Part shown: one piece after another, positions 8,401-13,956 of the stretch | Layout of the letters: every line of letters begins with the position of its first letter | Position numbering within the stretch: the stretch's first letter is position 1 | Origin: Actinomycetota bacterium | GTDB taxonomy: Bacteria; Actinomycetota; Thermoleophilia; Gaiellales; Gaiellaceae | Direction of reading: 5' to 3' | DNA length: 15,374 nucleotides | Assembly (NCBI GenBank): GCA_005884155.1 | Contig: VAXD01000063.1 | Coordinates: 1-15,374, forward strand | Notes under the pieces: model-generated | Told to the model about the DNA's origin: nothing | Database searches by the model: none | The model's input: only the letters and a program-made list of their open reading frames with translations | Made by a program: the position numbers and the translations under genes

Positions 8401-9032
8401 AGCTTGATCTGGTACTGCTCGACCCAGTCGTTCACGACGTCCCAGTCCAGATTGTCGAAGAACGCGTCGATGTACGACGCCCGGTCGGTCGCGTAGTCGA
8501 TGAAGTAGGCGTGCTCGTAGACATCGAGCGCGACGAGCGGGGTCGCGTTCCAGATCGGGAACGTGTTCTGCGCGTCGCCGACGTAGTTGAAGAGCTTCCC
8601 CTCGTCCCAGTCGTAGGCCGTCCAGGCCCAGCCGCGGCCAGCCATTCCGGTGGCCTTCAGGTCGGCGCGCCACGCGTCGACCGAGCCAAAATCGCGTGCG
8701 ATCAGGTCACGCACGGTTCCGTTCGGGTCTCCACCGTCGCCGCCGAGATGCTCGAAGTAGATCTCGTGGTTCTTGATCCCGCCGATCGCGAAGCTGAGGT
8801 CGACTTTCAAGGCCCGCACGTCGGAGAAGACCTGGTTCGCAGCGCTCACGTCGACCTCGGCGAGCCGCCCCATGATCTCGTTCCGCTTGTTGACGTAGCC
8901 CTCGTAGAGCTTGTAGTGGGCCTCGACCGTCTGCCGCGAGATGCCGTCGAGCTCGAGCAGCGCCGGCTTCAGCGGCCGGGCCGTGATCTCCTCGTGGTTG
9001 AACGCGAGCGTGGCCAATGCGCGCCGGAGCAT
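8397..9032 (-). CDS. Divergent Fe/Mn-family superoxide dismutase homologue
   Basis: Protein of the Fe/Mn superoxide dismutase family, 211 aa from the ATG at 9032. All four metal ligands can be placed: H39 (VEAHYKLYEGYV), H89 (GGIKNHEIYFEHL), D170 and H174 (LDVYEHAYFIDY). A Gln at 155 (DAQNTFPIW) sits near the Mn-type Gln position. However, the HHxKHH region is replaced by HYKLYEGYV, one residue shorter and without the second-sphere histidines. The N-terminus (FNHEEITARPLKPALLELDGIS) is unlike that of canonical SODs. It may be a true SOD or a metal protein of changed activity. An upstream in-frame ATG at 9062, forming a CATG double start with the divergent sodA, is an alternative with a distant GGAGGAAG. 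It is probably co-transcribed with plsY. Confidence 0.82.
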   Translation of the reverse strand: MLRRALATLAFNHEEITARPLKPALLELDGISRQTVEAHYKLYEGYVNKRNEIMGRLAEVDVSAANQVFSDVRALKVDLSFAIGGIKNHEIYFEHLGGDGGDPNGTVRDLIARDFGSVDAWRADLKATGMAGRGWAWTAYDWDEGKLFNYVGDAQNTFPIWNATPLVALDVYEHAYFIDYATDRASYIDAFFDNLDWDVVNDWVEQYQIKL

Positions 9033-9060
9033 ATCTAGACCCGCGCAGAAAGGAGCGCAC

Positions 9061-9690
9061 ATGGCGTTCGAGCTTCCTCCTCTCCCCTACGACTACGACG
9101 CGCTCGAGCCGCACATCGACGAGCAGACGATGCGCGTCCACCACGACAAGCACCACCAGGCGTACGTCGACAACGCGAACGCAGCGCTCGAGGGAACGCC
9201 GCTCGCGGACAAACCGGTCGAGCACGTCCTGACGAACCTCGAGACCCTCCCCGACGACAAGCAGGCAGCCGTTCGCAACAACGCCGGCGGCCACGTCAAC
9301 CACTCGCTCTTCTGGGAGATCATGGGGCCGGACGGCGGCGGTGAGCCGTCAGGCAGGCTGGCCGACGCGATCAACGACCTCTGGGGCGGCCTCGACGAGC
9401 TGAAGAAGGCGATGAACGACAACGGCGTCAAGCGCTTCGGCTCCGGCTGGACGTGGCTGGTGCACGACGGCACCGGGCTGGCGCTCTACTCGACGCCGAA
9501 CCAGGACTCGCCGCTTCTGAACGACGACTTCGCGATCCTCGGGATCGACGTCTGGGAGCACGCCTACTACCTCAAGTACCAAAACCGGCGGCCCGACTAC
9601 CTCGAGGCCTGGTGGAGCGTCGTCAATTGGGACGCGGTCGCGAAGAACTTCGACCGCGCGGTCGCGGAGCTCGGAGCTCCGGCTACCTAG
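9061..9690 (+). CDS. sodA: Superoxide dismutase, Mn-type (Fe/Mn family)
   Basis: Cytoplasmic superoxide dismutase converting superoxide to oxygen and hydrogen peroxide; 209 aa, usual length. The metal ligands are H27 (RVHHDKHHQAYV), H81 (GGHVNHSLFW), D163 and H167 (IDVWEHAYYL). The second-sphere H31 and Y35 are present. Gln at 148 in STPNQDSPL is the position and residue typical of manganese enzymes (iron enzymes carry Gln near residue 69 instead), so Mn or cambialistic use is likely. No export signal is present. The ATG at 9061 follows a strong AAGGAG with 6-nt spacing. It lies head to head with the divergent SOD homologue, 28 bp apart. A strong hairpin spans its stop codon. Confidence 0.95.
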   Translation: MAFELPPLPYDYDALEPHIDEQTMRVHHDKHHQAYVDNANAALEGTPLADKPVEHVLTNLETLPDDKQAAVRNNAGGHVNHSLFWEIMGPDGGGEPSGRLADAINDLWGGLDELKKAMNDNGVKRFGSGWTWLVHDGTGLALYSTPNQDSPLLNDDFAILGIDVWEHAYYLKYQNRRPDYLEAWWSVVNWDAVAKNFDRAVAELGAPAT

Positions 9691-9707
9691 TTCCGGAGCT
9701 CCGAGCT
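9668..9707. terminator. Bidirectional hairpin between sodA and the secreted-protein gene
   Basis: A perfect 15-bp stem pairs 9668-9682 with 9693-9707 around a 10-nt loop (9683-9692) that contains the sodA TAG stop. No U-tract follows on either side, so it resembles the GC-rich hairpins that act without poly-U in actinobacteria. It could serve both convergent genes. Each arm is itself nearly palindromic (CGGAGCTCCG), so a cruciform or alternative pairings are possible. Confidence 0.6.
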
Positions 9708-9730
9708 ACCTGGCTGGACCTAGTTCCGGA
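9685..9730. repeat. 13-bp direct repeat carrying both convergent stop codons
   Basis: ACCTAGTTCCGGA occurs at 9685-9697 and again at 9718-9730. The first copy contains the sodA stop (TAG 9688-9690). The second contains the minus-strand stop of the secreted-protein gene (CTA 9720-9722). The repeat probably arose by a short local duplication. Confidence 0.7.
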
Positions 9731-10352
9731 CGACGTTGCTCGTCGTGGTGACGTAGCAGGGCGCAGCCTGCGCCGTGGACAGCATCAGCCGGACACGCGT
9801 GAGCCTCGCGACCTTCGCGTTGAAGGACGCGGAGCTGATCACCGTCGGCTTCGCCGGGCCGGGCGTCGACGACGTCAGGGTGACCTTCTTGACCTGCACC
9901 CAGCGCTTGCGCAGCTTCGCGTAGCGCTGGAACAGAAGCGCCTTGCCCTTCAGGTCGAGGCCGGCGGTGACGGTCGCGGTGAACGAGCCACGCTTGACGC
10001 GCTTGATCGTGACCATCGGCTTCACCTTCACGACAACCGTGGGGCTGTCCGAGTTGTGCAGGGACGCCTTGTAGGTCGTCATCGCGGCTGGTGTGACCGT
10101 CGCGGTGAACGCACCCGTGGAGGCTGTCTTGACGGTCGCAGTCTTCTTGAACGTCGTCGCCGGACAGGCCTGCGCATTGATGCTGATGTTCTGGTTGGCC
10201 TGGGCCGGCGTGAGCTGGCCGGTCAGCACCGTCGTCTTGCCATACGCGACGGTCAATGGATTGGCCGCGAGCGTCAGCGTGGACGACGCTGCCGTCGCCC
10301 CGGCCGTGACTGCGGCCGCGCCGAGGGCCGTTGCTACAAGCGTGCGTTTCAT
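9720..10352 (-). CDS. Secreted beta-rich (Ig-like repeat) hypothetical protein
   Basis: Unknown exported protein, 210 aa. The N-terminus MKRTLVATALGAAAVTAGATAASS is a clear Sec signal peptide with likely cleavage after an Ala around residue 20-22. The mature part is rich in Thr, Val, Ala and Lys with alternating beta-strand patterns. It has two Ig-like or bacterial surface-repeat units: about 25-110 (NPLTVAYGKTTVLTGQL through TYKASLHNSDSPTVVVKVKP) and about 112-165 (VTIKRVKRGSFTATVTAG through WVQVKKVTLTSS). The C-terminal part has a lone Cys (APCYVTTT) that could pair with the Cys in AQACPATTF. No enzymatic motif or cell-wall anchor is visible. The start ATG at 10352 has GGAGG 5 nt upstream; the TTG four codons earlier lies within that RBS region. 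It may be an extracellular adhesive or structural protein. Confidence 0.82.
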   Translation of the reverse strand: MKRTLVATALGAAAVTAGATAASSTLTLAANPLTVAYGKTTVLTGQLTPAQANQNISINAQACPATTFKKTATVKTASTGAFTATVTPAAMTTYKASLHNSDSPTVVVKVKPMVTIKRVKRGSFTATVTAGLDLKGKALLFQRYAKLRKRWVQVKKVTLTSSTPGPAKPTVISSASFNAKVARLTRVRLMLSTAQAAPCYVTTTSNVVRN

Positions 10353-10377
10353 ACCTACCTCCAAATTCCGTGTCTGG

Positions 10378-10427
10378 GCGTTTTTCTTACCCCAAATGAC
10401 GCCGCAAAACGCAAGAATTTGCGGCGT
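10378..10427 (-). promoter_or_regulatory. AT-rich intergenic region with mutually exclusive inverted repeats
   Basis: This lies between the secreted-protein start and the SDR gene. A perfect 10-bp inverted repeat, ACGCCGCAAA (10399-10408) and TTTGCGGCGT (10418-10427), encloses a 9-nt loop. A second repeat, GCGTTTT (10378-10384) with AAAACGC (10406-10412), shares bases with it, so the two cannot form together. It could be an operator or a leader switch for the secreted protein. On the minus strand a weak promoter (TTGCGT with TAAGAA) could lie inside it. No regulator is suggested by context. Confidence 0.4.
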
Positions 10428-10441
10428 GCTATGACTGCCGG

Positions 10442-11101
10442 GTGCGCGCGCTCGTCACCGGCGGAACGGGCAGGATCGGGTCTGCGGTCGCCTCTGCGCT
10501 CGAGCGCGAGGGCTGGACGGTGTTCGCGCCGGGGCGCGCAGATGGTGACGTCTCCGTGGTCGAAGCGGCGAGGATGCTCGTCGAGCGCGCGGTCGCCGAG
10601 CTGGGCGGGCTCGACCTGCTCGTCAACGCGGCGGGAGAAGGGTTCGCCCCCAAGCCCGTCGACGAGTTGACCGAGGCCGACTGGGACGCGGCTTTCGGCG
10701 CCACCGCGAAGGGGAGCTTCTTCGTCAGCCAGGCCGCCGCGCCGCACCTGCGGGAGTCGCGCGGCTGCGTCGTGATGATCGAGGACGTCGCGGCCTACCA
10801 GGCGTGGCCGTCGTTCACGGCCCATTGCGCCGCGAAGGCAGCCCAGGCGATGCTGACCCGGGTCCTCGCCCGGGCGCTCGCGCCGGAGGTCCGCGTCTGC
10901 GGGGTCGCGCCCGGGGCGGTCGCGGTCGAGGCGGGCCAGGAGGAACGCCGCGCCGCAGAGACGCTCCTGGGGCGGGTCGGCTCGCCCGACGACGTCGCGG
11001 CGGCGGTCGTCTACCTCGCGGGAGCCGACTTCGTCACCGGTGCGACCCTGGTCGTCGACGGTGGCCGCCTTGTCCAAACCGGTTCAGCGCTAAACCCGTA
11101 A
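10442..11101 (+). CDS. Short-chain dehydrogenase/reductase-fold protein with atypical active site
   Basis: Rossmann-fold protein of the SDR superfamily, 219 aa. The nucleotide-binding motif TGGTGRIG is at residues 6-13, the structural NAAG at 62-65, and the cofactor-loop motif VAPGAV and the C-terminal GATLVVDGG are present. The classical catalytic Ser-Tyr-Lys is altered. The Ser position reads MIEDVAAYQ (Glu/Asp). The YxxxK motif reads HCAAK, with H128 in place of Tyr; K132 is kept. Arg replaces the usual Gly before Ile in the glycine motif. It may be an oxidoreductase with a different proton donor, or a non-catalytic NAD(P)-binding protein. The start is GTG at 10442; TATGAC lies 6 nt upstream, so it may be leaderless. 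The ECF sigma gene follows after 65 bp. Confidence 0.85.
   Translation: MRALVTGGTGRIGSAVASALEREGWTVFAPGRADGDVSVVEAARMLVERAVAELGGLDLLVNAAGEGFAPKPVDELTEADWDAAFGATAKGSFFVSQAAAPHLRESRGCVVMIEDVAAYQAWPSFTAHCAAKAAQAMLTRVLARALAPEVRVCGVAPGAVAVEAGQEERRAAETLLGRVGSPDDVAAAVVYLAGADFVTGATLVVDGGRLVQTGSALNP
11077..11099 (+). promoter_or_regulatory. Candidate ECF-type promoter upstream of the sigma gene
   Basis: AAC (11077-11079) and CGT (11097-11099) are separated by 17 nt, matching the AAC/CGT pattern of ECF sigma promoters, which usually drive their own sigma genes. It sits in the last codons of the SDR gene. Transcription would begin near 11105-11110, close to an in-frame ATG at 11110. The assignment rests on short motifs only. 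Confidence 0.35.
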
Positions 11102-11166
11102 AAACATTGATGGAGCTTGCGCTCGACTCCCTTCGGCGCTTGCCCGCCACGCCTCGCTCCGCAACG

Positions 11167-11721
11167 ATGAAGCCCGTGTCTGCGAATGAGGCCACTGACG
11201 GCGAGCTGATCCGGCGCACCGGCGACGGCGACCACGGCGCCTTCGAGGTGCTCTACCGCCGCTATTCGCGCCCGGTTTTCGGCCTCGCCCTGCGGCGCCT
11301 CGGGGACCGCGGCCGGGCGGAGGATGCTGTTCAGGAGACGTTCGCATCGATCTGGCGGGCCGCCGGCACGTACAAGCCCGAACGCGGGCCCGGCGCGCCC
11401 TGGCTCTACGCGGTCGCCCGCAACGCGATCGTCGACCGCGGCCGCGCGAGGAGCGAGCCCGCCGTCGAGACGCCTGAAGAGGTCTCGGGCGAGCCGGGCC
11501 CGGCCGACCGCGCCGAGGCCGGCTGGACGACGTGGCGCCTGCACCGCGCGCTCGAGGAGCTCACCCCGAACGAGCGTATCGTGATTGAGCTCGCCTACTG
11601 GAGCGGCCTTTCCCAGTCGGAGGTCGCGGACTACCTCGGCATCCCGCTCGGGACCGTCAAGACACGAACGCGCGCGGCACTCGCGCGCCTGGCTGATGTG
11701 CTGGAAGAGGAGCTTGGATGA
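11167..11721 (+). CDS. ECF-type RNA polymerase sigma factor
   Basis: Alternative sigma factor with regions 2 and 4 only, 184 aa. Region 2 is about residues 22-95 (AFEVLYRRYSRPVFGLALRRL, AEDAVQETFASIWRAAGTY, PWLYAVARNAIVDRGRAR). Region 4 is about 128-180 (ELTPNERIVIELAYWSGLSQSEVADYLGIPLGTVKTRTRAALARL), with the usual helix-turn-helix. The pairing with an RskA-like anti-sigma factor suggests a SigK-like ECF group. The start is uncertain: ATG 11167 has no Shine-Dalgarno sequence. GTG 11176 is possible, and ATG 11110 would add 19 residues and could be leaderless behind the candidate ECF promoter. The stop overlaps the anti-sigma start as ATGA (11718-11721), so the two are translationally coupled. 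Confidence 0.92.
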   Translation: MKPVSANEATDGELIRRTGDGDHGAFEVLYRRYSRPVFGLALRRLGDRGRAEDAVQETFASIWRAAGTYKPERGPGAPWLYAVARNAIVDRGRARSEPAVETPEEVSGEPGPADRAEAGWTTWRLHRALEELTPNERIVIELAYWSGLSQSEVADYLGIPLGTVKTRTRAALARLADVLEEELG

Positions 11722-12306
11722 CCGATACGCCTGATTTCCGCGATCTGGTCGGCGACGACCTGACACCCGAGGAGCGCGAGCGGCTCGAGCGCGTGCACGA
11801 CCTGCTCGTCGAAGCAAGCCCGCCGCCGGAGCATCGATCCCTCCCGGCAGCTCGACGCTCCGGTCGTCCAATTGCCCCGCCGCCGCATCGGCGCGGTGAT
11901 CGCGCTCGCCGCCGCGCTCGCACTGGCCGCCTTCCTCGGCGGCTACCTGGCCGGCCAGAACGGCAGCGAGAAGTTCAGTCTCTTCCACAGCGAGCCGCTG
12001 CACGGAGTCGGCGCGGGGCGCTCGGCATCGGGGACGATCGACATCGGCAAGCTCGACTCCGAGGGCAACTGGCCGCTCAAGCTCATCGTCCACCACCTGC
12101 CGGCCGCGCCGAAGAACGGCTACTACGAGATGTTCCTGACGAGCCACGGCAAGATCGCCGCCACCTGCGGCACCTTCGCGGTCCACGGCCAGAGCGCGAC
12201 GGTGCGGCTGAACGCGCCCTACGACCTGAGGCTGTTCAACGGGTGGGTCGTGACCATGGAACGGCCGGGCAACCCTGCCCACGAAGTGCTATTGACCACT
12301 GCCTAA
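11718..12306 (+). pseudogene. RskA-like anti-sigma factor interrupted by an apparent single-base frameshift
   Basis: The gene starts at ATG 11718, overlapping the sigma stop. Its first 38 codons (MTDTPDFRDLVGDDLTPEERERLERVHDLLVEASPPPE) look like the cytoplasmic sigma-binding end of an anti-sigma factor, without a zinc HxxxCxxC motif. After GAG (11829-11831) this frame turns into an Arg/Pro/Ser-rich shadow. Skipping one base, for example A11833, restores PPPELDPSRQLDAPVVQLPRRR and joins directly to one transmembrane helix (IGAVIALAAALALAAFLGGYLAG) and the RskA-like C-terminal domain, which ends at 12306. The joined protein would be about 195 aa, normal for the family. It could be a real inactivating mutation, a sequencing or assembly error, or a +1 recoding site. 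The downstream coding quality looks intact, so any lesion is recent. Confidence 0.75.
11872..12306 (+). CDS. Membrane anchor and extracytoplasmic RskA-like domain of the anti-sigma factor (readable downstream frame)
   Basis: This is the intact 3' reading frame of the split anti-sigma gene. It has TTG at 11872 as its first conventional start codon but no ribosome binding site, so independent translation is doubtful. It encodes 144 aa: PRRR, a single transmembrane helix (about residues 6-28), then an extracytoplasmic domain with WPLKLIVHHLPAAPKNGYYEMFLTSHGKIAATCGTF and FNGWVVTMERPGNPAHEVLLTT. This is the pattern of the RskA (anti-sigma-K) C-terminal domain. In this family such a domain is degraded by regulated proteolysis to release the sigma factor. 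The stop overlaps the convergent thyX by 4 bp. Confidence 0.7.
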   Translation: MPRRRIGAVIALAAALALAAFLGGYLAGQNGSEKFSLFHSEPLHGVGAGRSASGTIDIGKLDSEGNWPLKLIVHHLPAAPKNGYYEMFLTSHGKIAATCGTFAVHGQSATVRLNAPYDLRLFNGWVVTMERPGNPAHEVLLTTA

Positions 12307-13010
12307 GGTGCGATGCGGCCGTTCGCGACGAACGCCGCGTATGTGACCGGCATCAGCTGCTCGAGGAAGCGCTCGCACGCCTCCGCGTAACGGCGGATCT
12401 CGCGTTGCGCCGTCTCGGCGTTCCGCAGTGAGAGGAAGTTCATCAGCGAGCGAGCGTTGATCGTCCAGTAGAACTCGGTGTAGGCGCCGACGGGCAGCGC
12501 GCAGCGCGCGAGCTCGCGCGCGACGCCCAGCTCGACGAGCTGCTCGTAGGCGAGGTACGCCGTCTCGTAGACGGCCTGCAGCTTCTCCCGCGTCGCCTCG
12601 GCGACCTCGTCCGAGACCGGTTCAAAAGAGTACGCGCCGGGCTTGCCGACCTGGCTACGCACGTCCTCGCCCGCCGGCAGGTAGAAGTCGTCGGTCGCCT
12701 TCGCGTAGCGCAGGCTGAACTCGTTGAACGAGCCGACCCTGTGTCGCATCCATTCGCGCGCGACGAAGATCGGGCAGCGGATGTGGAAGCGGAACGAGTT
12801 GTGCTCGAAGGGCGTCCCGTGGCGATCTCGCATCAGGAAGCGGATCAGGCCCTCGTCCGACTCGTCCATCTCGTCCTTGTGCCGGGCGAAGCTGACCCGC
12901 GCGCCGTTGACCACGGAGAGGTCGTCGGCCATCGCGTCGTCGAGCCGAACGAAGCCGTGATCGAGAACGCGGACGGTGTTGTCGGGTATCACTTCTGCCG
13001 TGACCGCCAC
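12303..13010 (-). CDS. thyX: FAD-dependent thymidylate synthase ThyX
   Basis: Flavin-dependent thymidylate synthase making dTMP from dUMP with methylenetetrahydrofolate and NADPH; a homotetramer in known cases. The diagnostic ThyX motif RHRx7S is present as RHRVGSFNEFSLR (R89, H90, R91 to S99, R101 when counted from GTG 13010). Other family blocks are MRDRHGTPFEHNSFRFHI, AYEQLVELGVARELARCALPVGAYTEFYWTINARSLMNFLSLR, and the C-terminal QREIRRYAE. I prefer GTG 13010 (235 aa), because TAGACT lies exactly 7 nt upstream in a leaderless arrangement. GTG 13043 and GTG 12992 are alternatives. Its 5' end overlaps that of the divergent DUF72 gene. Functionally it consumes the folate cofactor whose synthesis FolE2 starts. 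Confidence 0.93.
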   Translation of the reverse strand: MAVTAEVIPDNTVRVLDHGFVRLDDAMADDLSVVNGARVSFARHKDEMDESDEGLIRFLMRDRHGTPFEHNSFRFHIRCPIFVAREWMRHRVGSFNEFSLRYAKATDDFYLPAGEDVRSQVGKPGAYSFEPVSDEVAEATREKLQAVYETAYLAYEQLVELGVARELARCALPVGAYTEFYWTINARSLMNFLSLRNAETAQREIRRYAEACERFLEQLMPVTYAAFVANGRIAP

Positions 13011-13674
13011 GCCGGCGAGTCTAGCGGGGCTGTATGTCGGCACTTCCGGCTGGTCCTACCCGTCGTGGCGGCCCGGGTTCTACCCGGCCGGGACGAAGCC
13101 GGCGGACTTCCTCGGCTTCTACGCCGAGCGCTTCCGGTCGGTGGAGCTGAACACGACCGGCTACCGCCTCCCCGCCGAAGAGCAGTTCTCTCGCTGGGCG
13201 ACGCAAGTGCCTCCCGGCTTCCATTTCGCACCGAAGATGAACGCGCACCGTCGCGTCGACGTCGCGACTTTCTCGGAACGGGTCGCGCTCCTCGGCGACC
13301 GCCTCGGCCCGATTCGCCTGCTCGTCGGTTCCGCGCTCGACCAGGGCCTCATGGCACTCCTCCTCGGGTCGTTCGAACCAGACGTCCTGCTCGCGTTCGA
13401 CTTCCGGCACGGCTCTTGGGACGGCGTCGAGACCGAGCTGCCGGACAATGCCGTGCGAGTGAACTCGCTCGAGGGCGGCGCGCCCTTCCGCTACCTCCGG
13501 CTGCGCGAGCCGCCGTACGACGACGCCGCCCTCGCCGGCTGGGCCAAGCGGCTACGGCCACTGCTCGACGAGGGCGTGCGTATCTACTGCTACTTCAAGC
13601 ACGAGGACGAGCCGACCGGCCCGGCCTACGCGGAGCGACTAGCTCAGGCCCTGACCTCGTCGATCACCTCGTAG
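13000..13674 (+). CDS. DUF72 (YecE-like) family protein
   Basis: Member of the DUF72 family (TIM-barrel-like, function unknown), 224 aa from GTG 13000. The N-terminal signature LYVGTSGWSYPSWRPGFYPAGTKPADFLGFYAERFRSVELNTTGYRLP is classic, followed by WATQVPPGFHFAPKMNAHRR. The terminal part has FRYLRLREPPYDDAALAGWAKRL and VRIYCYFKHEDEPTGPAYAERL. It lacks some segments of E. coli YecE and is slightly short for the family. The start is uncertain: GTG 13000 has TATCAC 7 nt upstream and no Shine-Dalgarno sequence. CTG 13030 would place the start just before YVGTSGW, and GTG 12976 is a longer option. The 3' end overlaps the small minus-strand gene by 31 bp. Confidence 0.86.
   Translation: MTATPASLAGLYVGTSGWSYPSWRPGFYPAGTKPADFLGFYAERFRSVELNTTGYRLPAEEQFSRWATQVPPGFHFAPKMNAHRRVDVATFSERVALLGDRLGPIRLLVGSALDQGLMALLLGSFEPDVLLAFDFRHGSWDGVETELPDNAVRVNSLEGGAPFRYLRLREPPYDDAALAGWAKRLRPLLDEGVRIYCYFKHEDEPTGPAYAERLAQALTSSITS
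13018..13023 (-). promoter_or_regulatory. Candidate -10 element of leaderless thyX
   Basis: On the minus strand TAGACT ends 7 nt before GTG 13010. The identical hexamer serves the MarR gene at a similar distance. It lies within the 5' coding part of the divergent DUF72 gene. Confidence 0.35.
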
Positions 13675-13946
13675 ACGGCGTCCGTGCCGACGGACTCGAC
13701 GTACGGGGCCATCGCCTGCGTGCGCTCTTCCTGGGCCTGGCGCATCTCATCCGAGCCCATCTGGCTGATGTCGTCCATCTCGACCATCCCGAAAGCGACG
13801 ATCTCGTCGGGGTCTTTCATGTTCCTGCACACATAGGCGTGCGCTCCCTCGGGAAAGTCCGAGCGGTCACCCTCCCACGCCTTGCGCCAGTCGTCGTAGC
13901 TGCCGGGCTTGAGCTTGCGCACGGTCAGCGCCACGTACTTCGCCAT
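13644..13946 (-). CDS. Small dimeric alpha/beta-barrel (ABM-like) hypothetical protein
   Basis: A 100-aa soluble protein. Its opening, MAKYVALTVRKLKPGSYDDWRKAWE, followed by AYVCRNMKDPDEIVAFGMVEMDD, has the strand-helix-strand pattern of small ferredoxin-like ABM or EthD-type proteins. A C-terminal helix and strand (AMAPYVESVGTDAVYEVIDEV) complete the fold. I recognise no specific family or active-site residue; proteins of this fold include monooxygenases, lyases and ligand carriers. The ATG follows a strong AGGAGG. That RBS overlaps the stop codon of the upstream kynureninase-like gene, 10 nt before the ATG, so the pair is probably one operon. The 3' end overlaps DUF72. Confidence 0.78.
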   Translation of the reverse strand: MAKYVALTVRKLKPGSYDDWRKAWEGDRSDFPEGAHAYVCRNMKDPDEIVAFGMVEMDDISQMGSDEMRQAQEERTQAMAPYVESVGTDAVYEVIDEVRA

Positions 13947-13956
13947 TCCGGTCCTC

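Noticed and set aside
8401..8673. N-terminal extension of PlsY to an upstream GTG inside the SOD gene
   Set aside because: It would add a long hydrophilic Arg/Leu-rich segment before the first membrane helix, unlike any PlsY.
11830..11845. Programmed +1 frameshifting in the anti-sigma gene as the primary explanation
   Set aside because: No known slippery sequence or stop-codon pause is present. A simple one-base indel explains the data better, so it is kept only as an alternative.
11833..12431. Continuation of the anti-sigma N-terminal frame to 12431
   Set aside because: It becomes an Arg/Pro-rich shadow after the frameshift and runs antisense to thyX. The RskA-like domain is clearly in the neighbouring frame.
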